8,492 bases of DNA, taken from JAAKFL01 sp964629645 (lineage in GTDB: Bacteria > Chlamydiota > Chlamydiia > Chlamydiales > SLFE01). This document shows, piece by piece, positions 1 through 6,824 of the stretch (position 1 is the stretch's first letter; every line of letters begins with the position of its first letter). Made by a program: the position numbers and the translations under genes. Under the pieces are notes generated by a model. It was not told the DNA's origin and did not search any database. It saw nothing but the letters and a program-made list of their open reading frames with translations. Location of the stretch: contig CAZVSU010000087.1 of NCBI GenBank assembly GCA_964629645.1, positions 1-8,492 of the forward strand. Reading direction: 5' to 3'.

Positions 1-2711
1 CCACCTACCGCAAAACCAACCCTTCCGACGCGCCCGTGATCTACATTGCCGTTACATCGGATTCGATGACTCTCGGCGACCTCTACGACTATGGCAATAA
101 CACTGTTGCGCAGCGCGTCTCGATGATTTCAGGTGTTTCCGATGTGCAGGTGTATGGAAGCCCACGGGCGACCAGGGTCAAAGTCAACCCCGAAAAACTG
201 TCGGCACTGCAGCTTGGCTTAAACGAGGTGACAGACGCTGTCGTCAATGCCAACCAGTCCCTTCCTTCCGGAACCGTCTACGACCGGACCAACTCATTCA
301 CGCTGAACCCTTTCGGCCAGATCACAGACGGCCCCGACTACGATCAGGTGATCATCGCAGAAAGGGAGGGAAACCCCATTTATGTCAAAGACATCGGTTA
401 TGGAATCAATAGCACGGCCGACGAGTATTATTACTTCAACTACTGGAAGCGAGGGGTCGGGTCGAAACCCTCTGTCGTTGTCGCAGTGACAAAGCAAGGG
501 GGCTATAACACAGTTAAGCTGTGCAACACGATTCGCGACATGATCCCGCAGTTTCAATCAGAAATTCCCGCTTCAATCACACTTGATGTCATCTACGACG
601 CCTCCATTTCCATCAAAGCGTCGATCAACGACGTCCAATTCACGCTCGTTCTCGCATTTGTCCTCGTGGTCTTGGTGATCTTTCTTTTCCTCGGAAACAT
701 GTCGACGACAATCATCCCGAGCGTCTCCTTGCCGATGGCGATTGTCGGCACCTTTGCCGTGATGTATGTGAACGGCTACAGCTTGGATATTCTCTCCACA
801 ATGGCGCTCACACTGGTCGTCGGATTTTTAGTCGACGACGCGATCGTTGTGTTGGAAAATATTGTCCGGCACATGGAAATGGGGAAAAAACCCTTCGACG
901 CCGCTCTGCAAGGATCCAAAGAAATCAGCAGCACAGTCCTTTCCATGACCCTATCTTTGAGCGCTGTCTTTATCCCGATCATTTTTATGCCGGGGATCAT
1001 GGGAAGGATGTTTCACGAGTTTGGCATGGTGGTGGTGATTTCGGTTTTATTTTCCGGCTTCATCTCCTTGACGCTGACTCCTATGCTTTGCTCCCGTTTT
1101 CTCAAGCCCTCGAAAAAAACGAAAACCGAACAGCTTGCCAATGCGATCATGTCAAAGCTTGTAGACTGGTACCGTCCGATGCTCGACTGGGTGTTGGCCC
1201 ACCGCACCATCCCCGTTTTGGGAGCGGCCGTCTCTTTTGTCTTGGCGCTTGTGCTCTTCCAAGTCATCCCTCAAGACTTTCTTCCCCCCGGTGATACCGG
1301 CGCGATCCAAGGGCTTTCCATCGCCCCGCAGAATGTGAGCCTCCACAAGATGACCAGGCTGCAAGATCAGCTCGTCGAGACATTTTCTCAAAACCCTTAC
1401 GTCGACAACATACTGGCCGTTGCTAATATGCCGGAAGTGGAGCCCGCCAACCAGGGAGTCATTTTTCTTGTCTTGAGCGAAATGAGCCAAAGACCCGGCA
1501 TGGCGACTGTCGCAAAACAGGTGCGGGAGGAGGCGGCAAAACTCGTCGGCATCGAAGCCTACACAATTCCGATTCCCCAGATCAATCTCAACGTTGGAAC
1601 AGGGGTCGCAAGAGCCGATTATTACTACGTGCTCTCAACTTTGGGCGACACCGAAACGCTCTACGAGTCTGCCGGCAAACTGGTTGAAGAACTCAAAAGC
1701 TTTCCGGAATTGACCGATGTGAATAGCGATGTCGAAATTTTCAACCCGCAGCTCGAAATCACCATGAATCGCGATCGGATCGGCAACTTCGGGCTGACAG
1801 TCAAAGATGTCGAACAGGCGTTCAGCCAAGGCTACTCGGGAGCGCGCGTCTCGACGTACAACACCCCCTTGAACATCTATAATATCGTTGTGGAGATGGA
1901 CGACCCTTACCGCTTGAATCCCGACGCTCTCAAAATGATCCGCCTCCGCTCAAGCCGCCCCGATGCCGACCTGATTCCTCTAGAATCGGTCGCCACTTGG
2001 AAAATCGGCACTGGTCCTTTGGAGGTCTCCCACGTCAATCAGTTCACCTCGGCAACGATCTTTTTCAACGTCGCCCCCGGCGCGGCTCTCGGCACAGCGA
2101 TTGGAAAAGTCGAAAAGGCAGCCGATGAGATTCTTCCCCAAAACATTATGCGCCACTTTATCGGCCAGGCAGCGGTGTTTCAAGGCACGATGAGCACAAT
2201 GGCTGCGCTCCTCTTTATTGGTGTTTTGGTGATCTATCTTCTTTTGGGGAGCCTCTACGAAAGTTTTATCCACCCTGTGACGATCCTGTCGACACTGCCG
2301 GGAGCTTTGTTCGGGGGGCTTCTCACCCTCCTTCTTTTTGGAGCGACGCTGTCGCTTTACTCTTACGTCGGTTTGATCGTCTTGATCGGCATCGTCATGA
2401 AAAACGGCATCATGATGGTTGAGTTCGCCATTGAAAAAAGGAAGGAAGGGATGAACGCTGTCGAAGCCTCAAAAGAAGCGGCGCTCGTCCGCTTTCGTCC
2501 CATTTTGATGACGACTGTTGCCGCAGCTATGGGCGCTGTCCCCATTGCTCTTGGTTTTGGCGCTGATGCTGCCTCGAGACGCCCTCTTGGCCTTGCCATT
2601 TTGGGCGGCTTATTATTCGCGCAGTTGATCACCTACTTTTTCACGCCGGTGGTCTATGTCTACACAGAAAATTTTCTCGACTGGATCCAAAAAAGAAAGG
2701 CACATTCTTGA
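1..2711 (+). CDS. RND multidrug efflux permease, MdtB/MdtC/AcrB type (5'-truncated by window)
   Basis: Inner-membrane proton-driven pump subunit that normally works as a trimer with a periplasmic adaptor and an outer-membrane channel. The reading frame is open from base 3 (T-Y-R-K-T-N-P-S-D-A-P-V...), which matches the internal porter-domain region of the family, so the GTG at 36 is not a real start. About 902 residues are visible of the usual ~1030-1040. The proton-relay residues are present: the Asp pair in GFLVDDAIVV (codons 834-839), the Lys in VMKNGIMMVEFA (codon 2400-2402) and the Thr in RPILMTT (codon 2511-2513). Compared with E. coli AcrB numbering (D407/D408, K940, T978), about 129 N-terminal residues are missing. 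Two blocks of hydrophobic helices (about 630-1120 and 2190-2680) flank a periplasmic loop. The wording of the stretch PQDFLPPGDTGAIQG suggests MdtB/C rather than AcrB. Substrates cannot be told from sequence. The C-terminus looks complete. Confidence 0.95.
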   Translation, partial: TYRKTNPSDAPVIYIAVTSDSMTLGDLYDYGNNTVAQRVSMISGVSDVQVYGSPRATRVKVNPEKLSALQLGLNEVTDAVVNANQSLPSGTVYDRTNSFTLNPFGQITDGPDYDQVIIAEREGNPIYVKDIGYGINSTADEYYYFNYWKRGVGSKPSVVVAVTKQGGYNTVKLCNTIRDMIPQFQSEIPASITLDVIYDASISIKASINDVQFTLVLAFVLVVLVIFLFLGNMSTTIIPSVSLPMAIVGTFAVMYVNGYSLDILSTMALTLVVGFLVDDAIVVLENIVRHMEMGKKPFDAALQGSKEISSTVLSMTLSLSAVFIPIIFMPGIMGRMFHEFGMVVVISVLFSGFISLTLTPMLCSRFLKPSKKTKTEQLANAIMSKLVDWYRPMLDWVLAHRTIPVLGAAVSFVLALVLFQVIPQDFLPPGDTGAIQGLSIAPQNVSLHKMTRLQDQLVETFSQNPYVDNILAVANMPEVEPANQGVIFLVLSEMSQRPGMATVAKQVREEAAKLVGIEAYTIPIPQINLNVGTGVARADYYYVLSTLGDTETLYESAGKLVEELKSFPELTDVNSDVEIFNPQLEITMNRDRIGNFGLTVKDVEQAFSQGYSGARVSTYNTPLNIYNIVVEMDDPYRLNPDALKMIRLRSSRPDADLIPLESVATWKIGTGPLEVSHVNQFTSATIFFNVAPGAALGTAIGKVEKAADEILPQNIMRHFIGQAAVFQGTMSTMAALLFIGVLVIYLLLGSLYESFIHPVTILSTLPGALFGGLLTLLLFGATLSLYSYVGLIVLIGIVMKNGIMMVEFAIEKRKEGMNAVEASKEAALVRFRPILMTTVAAAMGAVPIALGFGADAASRRPLGLAILGGLLFAQLITYFFTPVVYVYTENFLDWIQKRKAHS

Positions 2712-2747
2712 CGCATTTGCCCCATTTGTGGTTAATTATTTGTTTTT

Positions 2748-2751
2748 GGAG
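2748..2751 (+). promoter_or_regulatory. Ribosome binding site GGAG deciding a TTG start
   Basis: GGAG lies 6 nt before the TTG at 2758. The ATG at 2656 in the same frame lies inside the efflux gene and would put 34 unlikely residues in front of the hydrophobic leader, so the TTG is preferred. Confidence 0.6.
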
Positions 2752-2757
2752 TGTCCC

Positions 2758-3594
2758 TTGATTCGTTTTGCCGCTGTTCTTTTTTTCCTTTCCGCACCCC
2801 TTTTTCTTTTCAGTTTCGAAAAACAGGATTACGATCTTCCTCCCGAACCGATCGACATCGTGATCCCCTGCTGCGAAAAAGATACCCAGATTTTAGACGC
2901 ATGCATCGCTGGAGCCAAAGCCAATATCGCCAACGTGCGCCGCATCATTGTCGTTTCACCCGAGCGCTATAGCGACGAGGCCGAATGGTACGACGAAACG
3001 TTATTTCCCTTTCAAAAAGGGGACGTGGCTGATGAGCTCGGTCTCGATTCCAAATCATCCAGGATCGGCTGGTACTTTCAGCAGCTGCTCAAGTTTTATG
3101 CTCCGATCACCATCCCCGGAATCTCATCTAATGTCTTGATTCTTGACGCCGATACGATTTTTTTAAAGCCTGTCAATTTTATCAATCAAGAAGGGGGAGG
3201 ACTTTATGCACACGACACACGCATCCATCACCCCTACTTCGATCATATGGACCGTTTGATCCCCGGCTTTGAGCGGGCCTTTCCAAAATTATCGGGAATT
3301 TGCCACCACATGCTGTTCCAAAAAGATGTGATCATTCATCTTCTGGAAACAATCGAAAAAGAACACAAAACGGAAGCGTGGCGGGCGCTTTGCCGAGTCG
3401 TTGACCCCGCCTATCGGGACTTTTCCGGGATGGCTGAATATGAGATCTATTTTAATTTTGTTTTTCACACCTCGGACCAGGTGGCCTTGCGCCCTTTAAA
3501 GTTTGCCAACATTTCGAACTTAAGGCAGGTCCCCCTATTCAAACGCAAAGGCTATCATTTTGTGTCCTGCCACCATTACATGAGGCGGCCGTAG
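2758..3594 (+). CDS. DUF6492-like GT-A family glycosyltransferase with N-terminal export signal
   Basis: Predicted 278-residue protein that probably transfers a sugar from a nucleotide donor; the acceptor is unknown. Residues 1-20 form a hydrophobic leader (M-I-R-F-A-A-V-L-F-F-L-S...), either a Sec signal peptide or a signal anchor. The domain then starts with D-I-V-I-P and carries features I associate with the DUF6492 group: RIGWYFQQLLK (102-112), LDADT with a D130-x-D132 metal/nucleotide-sugar motif, SGICHHMLF (179-187) and SGMAEYEIY (223-231). Length is normal for such proteins. The start chosen is TTG with a GGAG ribosome site. An alternative ATG at 2656 would overlap the efflux gene by 56 nt. 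It follows the pump gene by 46 nt with no visible terminator and precedes the next glycosyltransferase-like gene by 5 nt, so it is probably in an operon with the latter. The family assignment is from memory of motifs, not a search. Confidence 0.75.
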   Translation: MIRFAAVLFFLSAPLFLFSFEKQDYDLPPEPIDIVIPCCEKDTQILDACIAGAKANIANVRRIIVVSPERYSDEAEWYDETLFPFQKGDVADELGLDSKSSRIGWYFQQLLKFYAPITIPGISSNVLILDADTIFLKPVNFINQEGGGLYAHDTRIHHPYFDHMDRLIPGFERAFPKLSGICHHMLFQKDVIIHLLETIEKEHKTEAWRALCRVVDPAYRDFSGMAEYEIYFNFVFHTSDQVALRPLKFANISNLRQVPLFKRKGYHFVSCHHYMRRP

Positions 3595-3599
3595 ACGAA

Positions 3600-4553
3600 A
3601 TGAAAAAAATAATGATCCTCCTGTTTATTTTCTCCTGGCAAAGCGTTTTCTCCGCCCCGCCTATTGTGTTTGTTCACGTGGGACCTGCGATCCCGGAGTA
3701 CGCCCGCGACGCAATCGATCAGGCCCGCCTTTTCAATCCGGAAAGCGACGTGTTTCTTTTGGCATCGAAAAACGCCCTCGAAACATTTTCCCACCCTTCC
3801 ATAACGCCTGTCCCGCTCGAGTCTCTTTCCGCGAGCGGCCTTCATCGACGTTTCAATCAAAACTATCGCCATAAACACACGCTCTTTCATTACGCCATCG
3901 AAAGATTTTACTACCTTCACGAAGCGATGGAACAGCTCGGGTTAACCGAAGTGTTCCACCTCGAATACGATGTGATGCTCTACGTCAACCTAGGCGACCT
4001 TCTGCCTATTTTTCGGAGCCACTATCCCAAAATGGGCGCCACTTTCGACAGCGACAGCCGCTGCATCCCGGGCTTTGTTTACATAGCAGATGCCGCATCG
4101 CTAAAGGAAATGTTGCTCTACACAACAAAGTCAGCGTGGAAGGGGACCTACGACATGCAATTGATCGCACAATACAAAAAAGTCACTGACGGATCAGGAG
4201 TGGCTCCCCTTCCCGTTATCCACCAAGCTTACATCGATCACAACACGCTGATCGCTCGAAACGGCTTGACCGCGAGTTATCCGGAAGAATTATGCTCCCA
4301 TATCGACCTTTTTGACTCCATCTTCGACGCTGCCGCGCTTGGTCAATATTTGGGAGGCACTGATCCTAAGAACTCCCCTTACAAACCCGGTTTTGTGAAT
4401 GAATCCAGCGTCTATCAGCCCGACAAACTCGACTTTGTCTGGGAATGGGACGAGCATATGAGAAAGGTCCCTTACGCTCTTTACAAAGGGGAAAAAAGGC
4501 GCATCAACAATCTTCACATCCATTGCAAAAACCTCAAAAAGTTTTCTTCATAG
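3600..4553 (+). CDS. Exported GT-A-like putative glycosyltransferase
   Basis: Protein of 317 residues. Residues 1-18 (M-K-K-I-M-I-L-L-F-I-F-S...) are a clear Sec signal peptide with likely cleavage around V-F-S/A. The mature part begins P-P-I-V-F-V-H-V-G, a beta-strand opening like GT-A enzymes. HLEYDVML (120-127) occupies the place of a DxD motif, but as E122-x-D124. FDAAALGQYLGGTDP (242-256) and a C-terminal NNLHIHCKNL are distinctive and recur, as far as I recall, in uncharacterised bacterial proteins annotated as glycosyltransferase-like. The start ATG is 5 nt after the previous stop, and a second in-frame ATG at 3612 is possible. No strong ribosome site is seen, so translation may be coupled to the upstream gene. 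The enzymatic call is an inference from fold-type motifs and neighbours; donor and acceptor are unknown. Confidence 0.65.
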   Translation: MKKIMILLFIFSWQSVFSAPPIVFVHVGPAIPEYARDAIDQARLFNPESDVFLLASKNALETFSHPSITPVPLESLSASGLHRRFNQNYRHKHTLFHYAIERFYYLHEAMEQLGLTEVFHLEYDVMLYVNLGDLLPIFRSHYPKMGATFDSDSRCIPGFVYIADAASLKEMLLYTTKSAWKGTYDMQLIAQYKKVTDGSGVAPLPVIHQAYIDHNTLIARNGLTASYPEELCSHIDLFDSIFDAAALGQYLGGTDPKNSPYKPGFVNESSVYQPDKLDFVWEWDEHMRKVPYALYKGEKRRINNLHIHCKNLKKFSS

Positions 4554-4565
4554 AGACGCTAAAAT

Positions 4566-5354
4566 ATGAAATTCCACATCATGATCCTCTTCTTTCTTGT
4601 GTCGACCCTCTCAGCATCCGAGAAGTCGTTGATCACAGGCGACCGCTTTAAAGAGCGCTGCCGCTACTGTTTTGACGAAAATGGTTTTCACATCAATCCA
4701 TGTCGCGACAACAATTGGTGGTTTGTCAAATCAGACTTTATCGATCGTTTTTTTGAAGAAAAGCTTCCTCAGGACCCGTTTATCTTGATCACGCACAACT
4801 CCGATCGCGGCGTCGAAGACCGCCACCTCCCCTACCTCGACTGTCCCCAGCTGATTCACTGGTACGGCCAAAACATCAACACGCGCCACCCAAAACTGTC
4901 CGCAATTCCTATAGGGCTTTGCAACTTTGGACCGCTCAGCACTCTCAATGCGATTCGACAGAAACAGTATGCAAAAACAAGGCTCGTCTATGCGTGCTAC
5001 CGAACAGGGACGAACGAAGACGAGCGAAGGGCGTGCGAAAAGAAAACACGCGTGCCGAATCTAAAGAGGCGGCCGGCGCGCACCTACCTGAAAGAGATGG
5101 CTGAGTCCTATTTCGTGATTTCACCAAACGGCAACGGCATCGATACCCACCGCACGTGGGAAGCGCTCTACTTAAGGGCGATCCCCATCGTCACGAGATC
5201 GCCGACAACAGAACACTTCGCCCACCTTCCCATCCTGATTTTGGACTCGTGGGACGATTTTCAGGAGCTCGAGCTGAGCCCCGAGCTCTACGAAGAGCTC
5301 TGGGACCACTTCGATCCTGACTCTTTGTCTGTCGAGGCCTTTCTTCCCGCCTGA
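4566..5354 (+). CDS. Exostosin-like (GT47-type) putative glycosyltransferase, exported
   Basis: Protein of 262 residues with an N-terminal signal peptide (M-K-F-H-I-M-I-L-F-F-L-V-S-T-L-S-A, likely cleavage after A17). The C-terminal half holds the exostosin-type donor-site block: FVISPNGNGIDTHRTWEALY (about 183-202) followed by IPIV (206-209) and LILDSWDDF, the pattern in which an Arg/Glu pair (R196, E199) contacts the nucleotide sugar in GT-B enzymes. Family members act in glycan synthesis; the precise activity here is unknown. It starts 12 nt after the second glycosyltransferase-like gene, so it should be the third gene of the operon. Its last 67 nt (5288-5354) overlap in antisense the reading frame of a degraded P450 copy. 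The natural C-terminus ...EAFLPA is confirmed by the degraded second copy at 6134-6362, which ends at the homologous TGA. It is shorter than eukaryotic exostosins, as is usual for bacterial versions. Confidence 0.7.
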   Translation: MKFHIMILFFLVSTLSASEKSLITGDRFKERCRYCFDENGFHINPCRDNNWWFVKSDFIDRFFEEKLPQDPFILITHNSDRGVEDRHLPYLDCPQLIHWYGQNINTRHPKLSAIPIGLCNFGPLSTLNAIRQKQYAKTRLVYACYRTGTNEDERRACEKKTRVPNLKRRPARTYLKEMAESYFVISPNGNGIDTHRTWEALYLRAIPIVTRSPTTEHFAHLPILILDSWDDFQELELSPELYEELWDHFDPDSLSVEAFLPA

Positions 5355-5624
5355 CTGCAGCCGCGATGCGAGACGATGATCTCGACAGGACGGTCAGTTG
5401 TGGCAATCGCGCCTCCTTTTATTTTCGTCCCTGTCATCACTTCAACATTTTTCGGCTTGAACCTGTAGTTCAGTATCAAGGCAATGAGAACGGCAGGGAT
5501 AGTCAATCACTTCGTCAAATTCGTTGAGATTGTGTTTTTGATCAGCGTCGAAAATTCCAAGCGCGTACCGTCATTACCAAGTCCAACCGGAATCGGCTGC
5601 CTCGTATCCCGCGTTTGGATCAAA
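5088..5624 (+). repeat. Direct repeat, copy A (3' end of glycosyltransferase + 3' end of P450)
   Basis: This stretch is homologous to 6134-6824 in the same orientation. From the TGA at 5352-5354 to 5502 it aligns without gaps to 6360-6510 (offset 1008), with 8 differences in 148 bp counted by eye. It then lacks the 191 bp found at 6511-6701 of copy B, and homology resumes at 5503 (offset 1199, then 1200 after a one-base gap) until about 5624. On its left side it has 38 bp that copy B lacks. Confidence 0.9.
5288..5624 (-). pseudogene. Remnant of a second cytochrome P450 gene (3' part only)
   Basis: On the minus strand this encodes the C-terminal P450 segment TIPAVLIALILNYRFKPKNV and what follows, nearly the same as the intact P450 at 6296-8026, and it ends at the equivalent stop (TAG at 5288-5290; TAA in the intact copy). 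A 191-bp internal deletion at 5503/5504 removes the region for the IPKGT strand, the F-x-P-x-R-W motif and the heme-binding cysteine loop. A one-base deletion near 5534 (compared with the run of T at 6733-6738) shifts the frame further. Homology stops near 5624, before the ExxR helix. It cannot make a heme protein. Most differences from the intact copy within 5355-5502 are silent in the P450 frame (6 of 8), suggesting it was functional for some time after duplication. Confidence 0.85.
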
Positions 5625-5717
5625 TCCCCAAGACGACCTCGAAGAGGTCATCCGCCGGATCATGGGTCATCTTGCAAACAGACTGTCCGAACTGTTTCTT
5701 TCAAACACAACTTTCGG
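5625..5717. other. Orphan segment of unknown origin
   Basis: This 93-nt stretch lies beyond the end of the P450 remnant and before the small gene on the minus strand. It does not match the corresponding part of the intact P450. On the plus strand one frame reads D-D-L-E-E-V-I-R-R-I-M-G-H-L-A-N-R-L-S-E-L, an amphipathic helix-like string that could be a leftover of another gene. No start or ribosome site goes with it. Confidence 0.3.
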
Positions 5718-6080
5718 TTACTTCTTTGTCATCTCTGGTTGTTGGGGAAAAACCATATTGTCACTTGATGGTAATTCCCTTTCATAATCTAGGCGGATGG
5801 GCTGATCGTATATCATTTCTGAATGATACTGACATAAAATCTCTGCACCCAAGTCATTGATTGCATCAAGAAGATCATCATCTAATGGGCCATGATGAAA
5901 ATAATTTAAATGGAGTGTGTCCAGATCCTTACTCCAATAACCCTCTACTGCACGCAATGCCTTGATATCATGAAATTTAAGAACGTTAGCAATGACCGAT
6001 AAAAGATGCTTATGCTTTGTCTCATGATTACACTCATCTGCCTCAGCCGTCCAGTTTTTGGGGTCCACTTGACTCTCCAT
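5718..6080 (-). CDS. Small acidic hypothetical protein
   Basis: Reading frame of 120 residues, ATG at 6080-6078, TAA at 5720-5718. I do not recognise the family with confidence. It has no signal peptide or membrane segment. It is rich in Asp, Glu and His, with a middle section (K-A-L-R-A-V-E-G-Y-W-S-K-D-L-D-T-L-H-L) that looks like a beta strand-turn-strand and then a helix rich in D and L (GPLDDDLLDAINDLGAEIL), followed by I-R-L-D-Y-E-R-E-L-P. This pattern recalls small cytosolic proteins of the immunity-protein kind, but no toxin gene is next to it. GC is near 40% where sampled, lower than the ~50% flanks. No good ribosome site precedes the ATG (upstream is ...ACGCATAA). It sits between the two copies of the duplicated block, so it may have been inserted or carried there. 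Confidence 0.5.
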   Translation of the reverse strand: MESQVDPKNWTAEADECNHETKHKHLLSVIANVLKFHDIKALRAVEGYWSKDLDTLHLNYFHHGPLDDDLLDAINDLGAEILCQYHSEMIYDQPIRLDYERELPSSDNMVFPQQPEMTKK

Positions 6081-6133
6081 TTATGCGTGGTTTTTAAAAA
6101 TCTTATCATGCTGTCAAGCTGTCAGTGAACCTT

Positions 6134-6362
6134 CTGCAAGAGGGCCCGGAGTCTGATTTTGTGATTTCACCAAAAGGTAACTGCATCGATCCCCATCGTC
6201 ACGAGATCGCCGACAACCGAACACTTCGCCCACCTTCCCATCCTGATTTTGGACTCGTGGGACGATTTTCAGGAGCTCGAGCTGAGCCCCGAGCTTTATG
6301 AAGAGCTCTGGGGCGACTTCGACCCGGACTCGTTGTCTGTCGAGGCCTTTCTCCCCTCCTGA
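6134..6362 (+). pseudogene. Remnant of a second exostosin-like glycosyltransferase gene (3' part only)
   Basis: Translates to a diverged version of the C-terminus of the intact gene at 4566-5354: LLQEGPESDFVISPKGNCID against YLKEMAESYFVISPNGNGID. A 38-bp deletion between two CGAT tetramers (5141-5144 and 5179-5182 in the intact copy; fused at 6187-6190 here) removes the H-R-T-W-E-A-L-Y-L-R part of the donor site and breaks the frame. The stretch after it, up to the TGA at 6360-6362, still encodes ...WGDFDPDSLSVEAFLPS in the original frame. No N-terminal part or start exists upstream (6081-6133 is unrelated). Of 10 differences from the intact copy after the deletion, 7 are silent in this frame. 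Confidence 0.85.
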
Positions 6363-6824
6363 CTGCAGCCGCGATGCGAGACGACGATCTCGACAGGACG
6401 GTCAGTTGTGGCGATCGCGCCTCCTTTTATTTTCGTCCCTGTCATCTCTTCAACATTTTTCGGCTTAAACCTGTAGTTCAGTATCAAGGCGATGAGAACA
6501 GCCGGGATGGTCCCTTCGTGAGCCCAAGGGGCGCCGCAGCACTTTGAGGGGCTTCCTGAAAAAGGATGCATCATTTTTTCCCATTGCTTCCCCTTAACGT
6601 CCCGCCATCTCGTCGGCTCGAACTCGTTGGGCTCCGTAAAAATTTCGGGATTTCGCTGGGCCAGGTAATGGGCGTACGCTGTCTTGGTTCCTTTCGGGAT
6701 CTCAATCACTTCATCAAAGTCATTGAGATCGTGCTTTTTGATCAGCGTCGCTGATGCCAGGCGCGGTCCGTCATATTTAAGTCCAACTGTGATCGGCTGT
6801 ATCGTATCCCTTGTTTGTATCAAA
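6134..6824 (+). repeat. Direct repeat, copy B (3' end of glycosyltransferase + P450)
   Basis: Counterpart of 5088-5624 in the same orientation. The left limit is weak: similarity is recognisable from about 6134 and strong from 6149. This copy lacks 38 bp at 6187-6190 and keeps the 191 bp missing from copy A. Confidence 0.9.

Noticed and set aside
36..38. GTG as start of the efflux permease
   Set aside because: The frame is open upstream to the window edge and reads family-typical residues (K-T-N-P-S-D-A-P-V), so the gene starts outside the window.
1152..1490. 112-residue minus-strand frame inside the efflux gene
   Set aside because: Shadow of a strongly supported gene; composition is that of an antisense frame with no recognisable domain.
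2656..2757. ATG at 2656 as start of the first glycosyltransferase-like gene
   Set aside because: It lies within the pump gene, adds 34 residues before a hydrophobic leader, and lacks a ribosome site; the TTG at 2758 has GGAG.
2712..2757. Possible terminator between efflux gene and glycosyltransferase operon
   Set aside because: No stable hairpin followed by a T-run could be found in this short gap.
3576..3920. 114-residue minus-strand frame across the junction of two glycosyltransferase-like genes
   Set aside because: Antisense of a coding region with clear signal peptide; no ribosome site or motif.
5261..5301. Repeated GAGCTC hexamers
   Set aside because: Explained by the E-L-E-L-S-P-E-L-Y-E-E-L residues of the glycosyltransferase; no sign of a functional DNA repeat.
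5484..5860. Plus-strand frames of 94 and 81 residues
   Set aside because: They are antisense to the P450 remnant and run into the small minus-strand gene; residue content looks random.
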